DNA of 36,758 nt from Oscillospiraceae bacterium (GTDB lineage: Bacteria; Bacillota_A; Clostridia; Oscillospirales; Oscillospiraceae), in the NCBI GenBank assembly GCA_015068055.1, contig SVLG01000012.1, forward strand, positions 1 to 36,758, in the 5' to 3' direction. A program made the translations under genes and the position numbers. This document shows, piece by piece, positions 23,708-31,517 of this stretch (position 1 is the stretch's first letter; every line of letters begins with the position of its first letter). The notes under the pieces are model-generated. The model searched no databases, had not been told where the DNA came from, and was given only the letters and a program-made list of their open reading frames with translations.

Positions 23708-25750
23708 ATGAAAAGAAAAATGCACAGTTTCAAACGGGGCGTTTCGCTGCTTCTGCTGCTGAGTCTCTTTGTATGGGAGAGCGCCGCAGCGGTTTATGCC
23801 ACGGACGGCACAGCACCCGAAGAAACCGGGCCGGAGCCTCTCTCCCTCGTCCTCCATACGGAGGAGTTGCCGGGAATCGTTGGCGAAGTTATGGACACTT
23901 TTCTGGAGATCCGGGGCGGGACGCCCCCCTACACTGCCCTTTTCACGGTGGCGGAGGGAGAAACGCTTTACCATCAGGAGGACATCACCTATGAGGCAGA
24001 CGGTGTTTACACTCTTGGCTTTCTGCCGCCGATGCCCGCTGCCTATAAAGTCTGCGTTGAACTGACGGACAGCATGGGTGCCGTTGTATTGGAAGAGGGC
24101 AGCATATCGGCGGCCGAGCCGGAACCCACACCGGAACCTACACCGGAGCCTACACCGGAACCGACTCCGGAACCCGCACCCGAGCCCACACCGGAACCCA
24201 CGCCGGAACCTACTCCCGAACCCACGCCCGAGCCTACGCCGGAACCCACGCCGGAACCCACGCCGGAACCTACTCCCGAACCCACGCCCGAGCCCACGCC
24301 CGAGCCCACGCCGGAACCCACGCCGGAACCTACTCCCGAGCCGACTCCGGAACCCACGCCGGAACCTACTCCCGAACCCACGCTCGAACCTACGCCTGAA
24401 CCTACACCGGAACCTACGTCCGAAGCCCTCGCTATCTGCTTTGCTGCACCGGCCGCCTATGCGGTCGTCGGGGAAGGGGCCATGGACTTTACACTGGAAA
24501 TCAACGGAGGGACTGCGCCCTACACCGTTCTCTTCACCGTGACGGTGGGGGAAAACCCGCCTTATCAGGAAAGCGTTACCTATGAAGAAAGCGGCAGCCA
24601 CAGCCTAAGTTTTACGCCGACGGCTCCCGGCACCCATCTGGCCTCGGTGGAAATAAGCGACAGTCTTGCAAATCGGCTGCAGGAAGAATGCAGCATCCCG
24701 GTGGCGGACCGCAGCGCAGAAGATGCCGAAGTCTGGGCAGAGAGCGTCAGCGGCGCGGCGCTGTCCGGAAACTGGGCAGAGGACGTTGTGGCCGTTGCCC
24801 GCTCCCAACTGGGTTACTGCGCCAGCAGCAGCAACTTTATCATCGATGAAGACGGCATAACCCGCCGCTATACCCGCTACGGCCATCTGTACGGCTGTCC
24901 TTATGCCGACTGGTGTGCCATGTTCGTTTCCTTCTGTCTGAAATATGCCGGCATCCCCGAAACGGCTCTGCCGCAGGAAGCCGGCTGCCAGCATTGGATA
25001 AACACACTCAGCGGCATGGGCGTTTTTAGAAGCGAGGACCATACGCCCTCGGCCGGTGATCTTGTTTTCTTCGGCGAAAACGGCCAAAGCAGCCATGTGG
25101 GCATCGTCTCCGGCGCAGTGGACGGCATGCTCTGCGCCATTGAGGGAAATCACATGGACTGTGTCAGCGAGTTTTCCTACAGCATGGAGGACGAGCGCAT
25201 TCTCGGCTATGCCTCCATGGACGCCGTATCCCGCCGTTATAACACTTTCCGCGCCGTGGAGCTCTACGAAGGGGATGGCACCGATCTGATCCCCGCCGGA
25301 AAGAAGGCCGTGGCGGTCAGTATCGGCAGCATCCCCGGCGGCAGCCGCCTTATCTACAACGACGGCAGCTATGAAACGGAGTTTCTTTTCAATGCGGCCA
25401 TCTCCGAAAAAAGCGGCCTCCCCTCCTATGTAGCGCTGGTGGATGCCGCCACGGAAACCGGGCGCTTTGCAAACCGGGATTCCTACACTGTCGGCGACGG
25501 CCCGGCCGTGGCCCTTGTCTTTGGCGACTCCAACGGCGACGGCATCGCCAATGCCCAGGAGGCGTTGGCAGCCATCCATGCGTGGCTGCGAAATGGTGAA
25601 ACGCTCAGCGATGCGGGCATTCTGGCCCTGAATGTCAACGGCGACGGCTGCATCAATGCCTTCGATGCGCTGGGCATTGTGGAGGCCTTTGTGAACGGCA
25701 GCCCCTACGGCGTTGTCACAAGGGCCGTGGCCGAAACCGGCTTTTCGTAA
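23708..25750 (+). CDS. Secreted CHAP-domain hydrolase with TPEP linker and dockerin
   Basis: A 680-residue protein. Signal peptide (about 1-32), a first beta-sandwich domain (~45-135, [12 protein letters not shown]), a Thr-Pro-Glu-Pro linker (~137-238), a second copy of the same sandwich (~240-335, [12 protein letters not shown]), and a CHAP/NlpC-like domain (~355-510). The catalytic Cys is C403 in [11 protein letters not shown], the His is H463 in SSHVGIV, and the polar residue is in IEGNH (479-482). The ~515-605 module and the dockerin (606-665, [15 protein letters not shown] and [15 protein letters not shown]) closely match those of the preceding protein. CHAP enzymes cut peptidoglycan peptide or amide bonds. 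Here it could open the wall locally so large B12 binders reach the membrane, or act as a remodelling partner; that role is inference. The ATG has AGGGGG upstream. Confidence 0.85.
   Translation: MKRKMHSFKRGVSLLLLLSLFVWESAAAVYATDGTAPEETGPEPLSLVLHTEELPGIVGEVMDTFLEIRGGTPPYTALFTVAEGETLYHQEDITYEADGVYTLGFLPPMPAAYKVCVELTDSMGAVVLEEGSISAAEPEPTPEPTPEPTPEPTPEPAPEPTPEPTPEPTPEPTPEPTPEPTPEPTPEPTPEPTPEPTPEPTPEPTPEPTPEPTPEPTPEPTPEPTLEPTPEPTPEPTSEALAICFAAPAAYAVVGEGAMDFTLEINGGTAPYTVLFTVTVGENPPYQESVTYEESGSHSLSFTPTAPGTHLASVEISDSLANRLQEECSIPVADRSAEDAEVWAESVSGAALSGNWAEDVVAVARSQLGYCASSSNFIIDEDGITRRYTRYGHLYGCPYADWCAMFVSFCLKYAGIPETALPQEAGCQHWINTLSGMGVFRSEDHTPSAGDLVFFGENGQSSHVGIVSGAVDGMLCAIEGNHMDCVSEFSYSMEDERILGYASMDAVSRRYNTFRAVELYEGDGTDLIPAGKKAVAVSIGSIPGGSRLIYNDGSYETEFLFNAAISEKSGLPSYVALVDAATETGRFANRDSYTVGDGPAVALVFGDSNGDGIANAQEALAAIHAWLRNGETLSDAGILALNVNGDGCINAFDALGIVEAFVNGSPYGVVTRAVAETGFS
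24116..24423 (+). repeat. Tandem 12-base repeat coding for a Glu-Pro-Thr-Pro linker
   Basis: About 25 imperfect copies of a GAACCCACGCCG-like unit, each coding EPTP, with a few Ala, Leu and Ser variants. Third positions vary (ACA, ACG, ACT; CCC, CCG, CCT), so the peptide is conserved more strictly than the DNA. Copy number is probably unstable by slippage. Confidence 0.95.
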
Positions 25751-25761
25751 AGGGGGATCCT

Positions 25762-26361
25762 ATGAAAGACAAACTAACACGCAAACGTCTGTTCCTTGCA
25801 GCAGGTCTTTTGCTTCTGCTGCTCCTCTCGCTGCTGCTAATCCGCTGCGGCAACGGAGGAAAGAACATACCCACTCTCCGTGTGGAAACGCCGCAGAAGC
25901 TCTCCCGCTCCCAAACAGAGGCCTTTATACTGGATGTAAGCATTTCCCATCTGGGGGAGGCCCTCTATCCCGCCATGAGCACAAGCATCCGCTTCGATCC
26001 CGCCTGTCTGGAATTTCTCGGCGTGGAAGAGGGCAATGTCTTTGTAACGGACGCTGAGACGGGGAAAACTCTGCCCCAGTGGAGCTGCAACCCCGAACAG
26101 TGCAACAAAACAGGACTCATCAACGTGATGTATCTGGACCTCACCGGCGGCAGGGCCGCTTTCAGCCAAAACCTTCTGGCGGAGGAGGACAACGTGGTGA
26201 TGCGCCTTTCCTTCCGGCTGCGGGGAAGCGCCCGCAGCGGCGACGTGTACGATCTTCTGGTGGAGGATGCGGTGTTTGCCGCCTCGGAGGAGAGCCAAAG
26301 CCTTGCCATGACCAAAGACACGCTGAAATGTAAAAACGGTAAAATTGTGGTGGGAGACTGA
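25762..26361 (+). CDS. Membrane-anchored cohesin-domain protein
   Basis: A 199-residue protein with a basic start, one long hydrophobic segment (about residues 10-27) and then one beta-rich domain of ~155 residues. The domain has the order of strands of a cohesin: LRVETPQKLSRSQTEAFILD, then AMSTSIRFDPACLEFLGVE, then GLINVMYLDLTGG and NVVMRLSFRLRGSARSGDVY, ending NGKIVV. Cohesins hold dockerins, and the two preceding secreted proteins end in dockerins, so this is probably their anchor at the cell surface. Cys29 follows LLIR, a poor lipobox, so a transmembrane anchor is more likely than a lipid. Strong AAGGGGG ribosome-binding site; 11 bases after the CHAP gene and two bases before the lipoprotein gene. 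Confidence 0.75.
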   Translation: MKDKLTRKRLFLAAGLLLLLLLSLLLIRCGNGGKNIPTLRVETPQKLSRSQTEAFILDVSISHLGEALYPAMSTSIRFDPACLEFLGVEEGNVFVTDAETGKTLPQWSCNPEQCNKTGLINVMYLDLTGGRAAFSQNLLAEEDNVVMRLSFRLRGSARSGDVYDLLVEDAVFAASEESQSLAMTKDTLKCKNGKIVVGD

Positions 26362-26363
26362 GT

Positions 26364-27476
26364 ATGAAAAGATTTGTTTTGCTGACCCTCTGCTGCCTGC
26401 TCCTGTTGACCTTCTGCGGCTGCGGCAGCGCTTACGGAGAGATCGACCTTCAGGAACCGGTAGCCATTCCGGAAGACGGCATCATCCGGGAAAGCATCCT
26501 CCGTCAGCTCCGGGAGGAAAATGCCATCGGCACCTTTCAAGGGAGTTCCAACGGTTTTTCCTATGAGTGGACGATTTTCGGCAGCGACATCACGGAGACC
26601 CGTGAAATCAACCTGAAAACGGAAATCTCCGTGCTGGAGGACGGCGTTGAGCTGCGCTTTTCTCAGGAGGAGCCCTTCGCTTTCCCAGCGCTCCTCTCCG
26701 TGGAATTGCAGGAGGTCTGGGATGCCCAGAGCGCAACGGCTTGGCAGGAAAATAAGGCGGTGTATTCCGTGGCGCTCACCGGCTCCCGGAATACCATTGC
26801 CAACCTTTCCGTGGGGGATACGCTGGGAAGTCTCCGGATTGTTCCGGATGCGATGCCGGTGGAAAGCACTCCCGCCCCCACAGCGGAACCGACAAAGCTT
26901 GAAAGCTCTTCCGTCAGCGACGGATACCTCTCCGCCGTAACGGACAGCAGTACGCGGGTCTACTCCGACGGGAGGGGCAGCGGGCAGGATCAGTATCTCA
27001 CCGATCCGGTGCCGGCGGGCAAGCCCATGCCGGTGGAGCCGGAAAACCAGCAGGTCAACACCGCCTCCAGCTATACCTGCACCTTCTCCATCGAGTGCTC
27101 CACCATACTCAACAATCTCAGCCAACTGGACCCCGCCAAGCTGGAGATGGTGCCCTCCGGCGGCACCATTCTCGTCCCCACCACCGTCACCTTCTACGAG
27201 GGCGAGTCCGTATTCGATGTGCTGCAGCGGCTCTGTCAGGAAAAGGGCATCCACATGGAGGCCTCCTGGACACCCATTTACAACAGCGCCTACATTGAGG
27301 GCATACATAATCTCTACGAATTCGACTGCGGCAGTCTTTCCGGCTGGATGTACCGGGTCAATGGCTGGTATCCCAATTACGGCTGTTCCCGTTATCAGTT
27401 GGCTGACGGCGATGTGGTGGAATGGCGTTATACCTGCGATCTGGGCAACGACGTCGGTGGGAGGAATCTTTTCTGA
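26364..27476 (+). CDS. DUF4430 (transcobalamin beta-domain-like) lipoprotein
   Basis: A 370-residue lipoprotein with a signal sequence ending in FCGCGS; C20 with Gly at -1 is the likely lipid-bearing residue. Residues ~40-160 are a beta-rich domain I do not recognise, ~165-240 a low-complexity Ser/Thr/Pro linker, and ~273-365 a clear DUF4430 domain: FYEGESVFDVLQRL, YIEGIHNLYEFDCGSLSGWM, YRVNGWYPNYGCS, and DGDVVEWRYTCDLGND. DUF4430 is the prokaryotic relative of the C-terminal domain of transcobalamin and intrinsic factor. As a membrane lipoprotein encoded just before the ECF transporter, it may receive cobalamin from the secreted binder and hand it to the S component; that role is inferred. 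GGGAG lies upstream of its ATG. Confidence 0.85.
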   Translation: MKRFVLLTLCCLLLLTFCGCGSAYGEIDLQEPVAIPEDGIIRESILRQLREENAIGTFQGSSNGFSYEWTIFGSDITETREINLKTEISVLEDGVELRFSQEEPFAFPALLSVELQEVWDAQSATAWQENKAVYSVALTGSRNTIANLSVGDTLGSLRIVPDAMPVESTPAPTAEPTKLESSSVSDGYLSAVTDSSTRVYSDGRGSGQDQYLTDPVPAGKPMPVEPENQQVNTASSYTCTFSIECSTILNNLSQLDPAKLEMVPSGGTILVPTTVTFYEGESVFDVLQRLCQEKGIHMEASWTPIYNSAYIEGIHNLYEFDCGSLSGWMYRVNGWYPNYGCSRYQLADGDVVEWRYTCDLGNDVGGRNLF

Positions 27477-27478
27477 CT

Positions 27479-28369
27479 ATGGCTGACAGATTTTCCGCCT
27501 ACCACCCGCTGGTGAACTTTCTGTATTTCGCTCTTGTGATCGGCTTTTCCATGGCGCTGAGCCACCCACTGGCACAGCTCATCTCCCTTGGCTGCGCCTG
27601 TCTCTATGCCGTGCAGATTGATGGGAAAAAGGCCGTTTTGTTCACGCTCCGCTGGTGTCTGCCCATGATGCTGCTGACTGCCTTTCTGAATCCCGCCTTC
27701 AGCCACGAGGGTGTGACCATCCTGCTGTATTTCCCCACGGGAAATCCCCTGACGCTGGAGAGCATCCTCTACGGTCTCTCCGCCGGCGTGATGCTGGCCA
27801 CGGTGATGCTGTGGTTTCTGAATTTCAACCGGGTTATCACCTCCGATAAGTTCATCTATCTCTTTGGCCGCATTATACCCGCCATGTCGCTGGTGCTGAG
27901 CATGACACTGCGCTTCATTCCCAAATTCAAAGCGCAGATGGCCAGCGTGACGGATGCCCAGCGGTGCATCGGCCGGGATGTGTCGAAGGGCTCCCTCTGG
28001 CATCGGACGAAAATCGCCGTCACGGTACTCTCCATCATGATCACCTGGTCGCTGGAGAATGCCATCGAGACGGCAGACAGCATGAAAAGCCGGGGCTACG
28101 GTCTCAAGGGGCGCAGCGCCTTTTCCATCTACCGTTTTGAAGAGCGGGACAGGGCGGCTCTCCTTTTTCTGGGTTTCTGCGCTTTTTATCTCCTGTCCGG
28201 TGTGCTAATATCGGCCTTTGGTTTTCGCTACTTTCCCAGCCTTCGCTGCGCGCCCATAAACGCCTTCACCCTTTCTTTTCAGCTTGTATACTGGATGCTG
28301 TGTATCATGCCCGTGGTGCTGAACGCAGCGGAGGAGCGAACATGGAAAGCTATTCATTCAAACATGTAA
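27479..28369 (+). CDS. ecfT: ECF transporter transmembrane subunit EcfT
   Basis: A 296-residue membrane protein with about six hydrophobic segments. The coupling helices carry the Ala/Ser-Arg-Gly signature twice-related to EcfT: ETADSMKSRGYGLKGRS near residue 195 and the earlier LRFIPKFKAQMASVTDAQR. EcfT joins the ATPases to the substrate-binding S component. GGAGG lies 14 bases before the ATG, rather far, so coupling to the preceding gene (stop two bases upstream) may help. The last 28 bases overlap the start of the next gene. The B12 context makes cobalamin or a precursor the likely cargo. Confidence 0.85.
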   Translation: MADRFSAYHPLVNFLYFALVIGFSMALSHPLAQLISLGCACLYAVQIDGKKAVLFTLRWCLPMMLLTAFLNPAFSHEGVTILLYFPTGNPLTLESILYGLSAGVMLATVMLWFLNFNRVITSDKFIYLFGRIIPAMSLVLSMTLRFIPKFKAQMASVTDAQRCIGRDVSKGSLWHRTKIAVTVLSIMITWSLENAIETADSMKSRGYGLKGRSAFSIYRFEERDRAALLFLGFCAFYLLSGVLISAFGFRYFPSLRCAPINAFTLSFQLVYWMLCIMPVVLNAAEERTWKAIHSNM

Positions 28370-30984
28370 ACTTTACATACCCGGAGGGGGAACGGAAAGC
28401 ACTGTGCGACATCTCTTTCCGTGTCCGTCAGGGGGAGTTTCTGATCCTCTGCGGCCCCTCCGGCTGCGGCAAGTCCACGCTGCTGCGGCATCTCAAATCC
28501 TGCCTGACGCCTCACGGCCATTTTTCCGGAGAGATCCGTTACCGGGGCACGCCGCTTGCAGAGCTCCCCCACCGGCAGCAGGCGCAGGAGATCGGCTTTG
28601 TTCTGCAATCCCCGGAAAATCAGGTGGTGACCGACAAGGTGTGGCACGAGCTTGCCTTCGGGCTGGAAAGTCTTGGTTACGACACACCCACCATTCGCCG
28701 CCGGGTGGCCGAGATTGCGGCCTTCTTCGGCATCGAAAACTGGTTCTATAAGGACGTGACGGAGCTTTCCGGCGGGCAGAAGCAGCTATTGAGTCTGGCC
28801 TCCGTCATGGCCATGCAGCCCGGCGTGCTGGTGCTGGACGAGCCAACCGCCCAGCTGGACCCCATCGCCGCGGCGGACTTTCTCGCCCTGCTGGGAAAAA
28901 TCAACCGGGAGCTGGGCACCACCGTCATCCTCACGGAGCACCGGCTGGAAGAGGCCTTCCCCTTTGCAAGCCGGGTCATCGTGATGAACGAGGGAGCGAT
29001 CCTCTGCGATGACAAACCCGAAAATGTCGGGCTTCAGCTGAAAAACCGGGGCAGCGGCATGTTTCTGGCCATGCCCACGGCCATGCGCGTCTGGGCCGCA
29101 GTGGAGACCCCCCTCGCCTGTCCCATGACCGTGCGGGATGGAAGCCATTTTCTGAGTCTGCTTGCCGGGGAACGGCCGTTGCTCCCTCTTACGGAAAAAG
29201 CTCCCCGCACCTACCCGGACGGGGAAACACTCCGCTGTGAAAATCTCTGGTTCCGATATGAAAAAGACAGCGGCGATGTGGTAAAGGGCTTCACCCTCTC
29301 CCTCCGAAAGGGTGAGTTTTACGCCCTTTTGGGCGGCAACGGTGCCGGGAAGTCCACCACGCTGAAGGTGATTTCCGGCCTTCGTTCTGCCTATCGAGGG
29401 GAAGTACATATTCAGGGGAAGCTGGGCCACCTGCCGCAGAATCCCCAGACTCTCTTTGTAAAACGAACCGTCCGTGAGGATCTGTACGAGGTGTTCCGGG
29501 GCGGGAGCATCCCCAAAGAAAAGCAGGACGCGGAGGTGGCGCGCATCACGGAGCTTTGCGGTCTGCGGGATTTTCTGGATCGCCACCCCTATGACATTTC
29601 CGGCGGGGAACAGCAGCGCAGCGCTCTGGCCAAGGTGCTGCTGACTGCCCCGGAGGTTTTACTGCTGGACGAGCCCACTAAGGGTTTTGATGCCGAGTTC
29701 AAGGCGACCTTTGCGCTGATTCTCCGCCGCCTTCTGGCGCAGGGCGTAAGCATCCTGATGGTGAGCCACGATGTGCCCTTCTGCGCCGAATATGCCCATC
29801 GCTGCGGCCTCTTCTTTGACGGCAGCATCGTGGCAGAGGGTACACCCCGGGAATTTTTCTCCGGGAACAGTTTTTATACCACCCCCGCCAACCGTATGGC
29901 ACGGCATCTGCTGCCTCAGGCGGTAACGGTGGCGGATATCATCGGCTGCTGCGGCGGTGAGCTGCCACCGGAGCCGGAAATTCCGGCAGAACGCCCACTC
30001 CCTCCGCCAAAGGAAAGCGCCGTCAACTTTAAGCCCAAGCCTCTGCCCTTGTGGAGAAAAGCCCTTGCCGCAGCGTCCTTGGCGCTGGCGCTGCTGGTAT
30101 TCTTCTATGCCACCGGCATCACGGACCTTTCTGCCCTCATCGATGCAAACGGCATCAGCGCCGCAGGGGAGCTGCAGCTTCGTTTGTACCTTGTGCTGAT
30201 GGCAGCGCTGGCCGTGTTCATTGCGGCCATCGGCCGCCGAAGCGCAGCACCGACCCTGCAGCAGACACCCCGCAGACAGCGAAAACTCCATAAGCGCACC
30301 GTAACAGCGGCGGTGCTGATCGTGCTGTGCATCCCGCTGACCATTTTTGCCGGGGTCATGTATCTGGGCAATCAGCATTACAGCATCACGGCCATACTGG
30401 TGCTGCTCGAATGTATGCTTCCCTTCTTTCTGGTGTTTGAAGGCCGCAGGCCCAGGGCAAGGGAGCTGGTGACCATTGCGGTGCTCTGTGCCATCGGCGT
30501 GGCCGGTCGCTCGGCCTTTTTTATGCTGCCGCAGTTCAAGCCCGTGCTGGCGCTGGTCATCATCGCCGGGGTCTCGCTGGGCGGTGAGACCGGCTTTCTC
30601 GTGGGTGCGGTCACCATGCTCGCCTCCAATGTTCTCTTTTCGCAGGGGCCATGGACACCCTGGCAGATGTTCGCCATGGGCATCATCGGTTTTCTGGCCG
30701 GCATTTTGTTCCGCAAAGGCCTCCTTCGCCGCAGCCGGGGCAGCCTCGCAGCCTTCGGCGCCTTTGCCGCGGTGGTCATCTACGGCGGCATTATGAATCC
30801 CGCCTCCGCCCTGATGTACAGCGCACAAAGTCTGAATGCGGAAATACTTCTTGCCTATTATGTAAGCGGCCTTCCCATGGACCTGATCCATGCAGCGGCC
30901 ACCGTGATCTTCCTCCTCCTTGCGGCCGAGCCCATGCTGGAAAAACTGGACCGGATCAAGGTGAAATACGGTTTGGTGGAATGA
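28342..30984 (+). CDS. EcfA-EcfA'-S fusion: two ABC ATPases joined to an ECF S component
   Basis: An 880-residue protein. First ABC ATPase: Walker A GPSGCGKST (~residue 38), signature ELSGGQKQLLSLAS, Walker B VLVLDEPTAQLDP. Second ABC ATPase: Walker A GGNGAGKST (~331), signature DISGGEQQRSALAK, Walker B VLLLDEPTKGFD. From about residue 570 a Pro-rich link leads to hydrophobic helices ending ~865. The last six resemble an ECF S component (FLVGAVTMLASNVLFSQGPW, then TPWQMFAMGIIGFLAGI). The -QGPWTPWQMFA- stretch is reminiscent of S components associated with cobalamin. Start: ATG at 28342 after GAGGAG. Together with EcfT it supplies a full four-component ECF importer in two genes. S-component assignment is firm as a class, cobalamin is inferred from the operon. 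Confidence 0.88.
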   Translation: MESYSFKHVNFTYPEGERKALCDISFRVRQGEFLILCGPSGCGKSTLLRHLKSCLTPHGHFSGEIRYRGTPLAELPHRQQAQEIGFVLQSPENQVVTDKVWHELAFGLESLGYDTPTIRRRVAEIAAFFGIENWFYKDVTELSGGQKQLLSLASVMAMQPGVLVLDEPTAQLDPIAAADFLALLGKINRELGTTVILTEHRLEEAFPFASRVIVMNEGAILCDDKPENVGLQLKNRGSGMFLAMPTAMRVWAAVETPLACPMTVRDGSHFLSLLAGERPLLPLTEKAPRTYPDGETLRCENLWFRYEKDSGDVVKGFTLSLRKGEFYALLGGNGAGKSTTLKVISGLRSAYRGEVHIQGKLGHLPQNPQTLFVKRTVREDLYEVFRGGSIPKEKQDAEVARITELCGLRDFLDRHPYDISGGEQQRSALAKVLLTAPEVLLLDEPTKGFDAEFKATFALILRRLLAQGVSILMVSHDVPFCAEYAHRCGLFFDGSIVAEGTPREFFSGNSFYTTPANRMARHLLPQAVTVADIIGCCGGELPPEPEIPAERPLPPPKESAVNFKPKPLPLWRKALAAASLALALLVFFYATGITDLSALIDANGISAAGELQLRLYLVLMAALAVFIAAIGRRSAAPTLQQTPRRQRKLHKRTVTAAVLIVLCIPLTIFAGVMYLGNQHYSITAILVLLECMLPFFLVFEGRRPRARELVTIAVLCAIGVAGRSAFFMLPQFKPVLALVIIAGVSLGGETGFLVGAVTMLASNVLFSQGPWTPWQMFAMGIIGFLAGILFRKGLLRRSRGSLAAFGAFAAVVIYGGIMNPASALMYSAQSLNAEILLAYYVSGLPMDLIHAAATVIFLLLAAEPMLEKLDRIKVKYGLVE

Positions 30985-31003
30985 GCCTCGCTGCTGTTGG
31001 GAC

Positions 31004-31032
31004 TTGAAAAGCACCACTCTTTGCGCTACAAT
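31004..31032 (+). promoter_or_regulatory. Strong sigma-A-like promoter with no intact gene behind it
   Basis: TTGAAA (31004-31009), 17-base spacer, TACAAT (31027-31032), followed by AGAGAGG and an ATG at 31076 that opens only 18 codons. Confidence 0.7.
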
Positions 31033-31075
31033 ATATTTAATATGCACTTGTGAATTCAAAGAGAGGTAATGATAT

Positions 31076-31132
31076 ATGAAACTTGGTATCGGCGCACCTG
31101 AGCCGGTTTCATATCTCCACGAGGCTCCATAA
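31076..31132 (+). pseudogene. Truncated 5' end of a gene (18 codons)
   Basis: MKLGIGAPEPVSYLHEAP then TAA, behind a consensus promoter and an AGAGAGG ribosome-binding site. This looks like a gene start cut by an insertion: the sequence changes character at about 31111, where an ATATCTCCACGAGGCTCCAT element begins, and a near-copy of that element lies at 31182-31201. I cannot name the lost gene. It might instead be a short leader peptide. Confidence 0.35.
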
Positions 31133-31133
31133 A

Positions 31134-31260
31134 TGCCCACAAAACCACCCGGGGCAAGGAATCCCGGTGCTTCCCGGAGCATATATCTCCATGCTTCTCC
31201 ATGCAGTTCCCCGCCAAATTGGTGTAAAATTGGTGTAGACACCAAAAGAGACCACGCAAC
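31134..31260 (-). pseudogene. Possible remnant of a tyrosine-recombinase C-terminus
   Basis: On the minus strand the frame around 31160-31235 reads LHQFYTNLAGNCMEKHGDIC, the sort of Tyr/Asn/His-rich tail seen at the ends of mobile-element tyrosine recombinases in Clostridia. No catalytic residues remain. The call rests on resemblance only. It would mark an old attachment site left by an element that integrated here. The gap 30985-31517 holds otherwise only the promoter, truncated frame, terminators and repeats listed here. Confidence 0.3.
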
Positions 31261-31266
31261 AACGAC

Positions 31267-31309
31267 AAACTCCCCCCGATGCCGCAACGGCACTCGGAGG
31301 GAGTTTTTT
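31267..31309 (+). terminator. Terminator-like hairpin linked to direct repeat A
   Basis: AAACTCC...GATGCCG faces CGGCACTCGGAGGGAGTTT (centre near 31286), ending in TTTTTT and running straight into repeat A. Confidence 0.65.
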
Positions 31310-31310
31310 C

Positions 31311-31329
31311 TGTCAGTCACAGGATAAAC
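31311..31329 (+). repeat. Direct repeat A flanking the defence-like module
   Basis: TGTCAGTCACAGGATAAAC; matches 33800-33818 at 18 of 19 bases. Each copy directly follows a terminator-like hairpin. Confidence 0.8.
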
Positions 31330-31460
31330 ACCTTTCAAGAGGAGAGCTTTTTTGATAGCTATCCTGTCAGGCTTAAAAATGGTAATTGAGCACAAGTTTA
31401 ATAAGTTCACAAATCTTGTTAAACTCATTTTTCAAAACATCACTTTAAGCCGCATGTTAA

Positions 31461-31505
31461 AAAATGAGTTGAACTTTTGGGGCCCTTAAAGTTCAACTCA
31501 TTTTT
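31461..31505. terminator. Bidirectional terminator after the ATPase/TOPRIM pair
   Basis: A 17-18-bp stem (31461-31477 with 31488-31505, AAAATGAGTTGAACTTT with its complement), with A and T runs at either end, just past the stop of the minus-strand TOPRIM-like gene. Confidence 0.85.
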
Positions 31506-31517
31506 ATTTGTCCGATT

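Noticed and set aside
24116..24423. Regular repeats suggestive of a CRISPR array
   Set aside because: The unit is 12 bases with no spacers and codes for EPTP in frame with the CHAP protein; it is a linker repeat.
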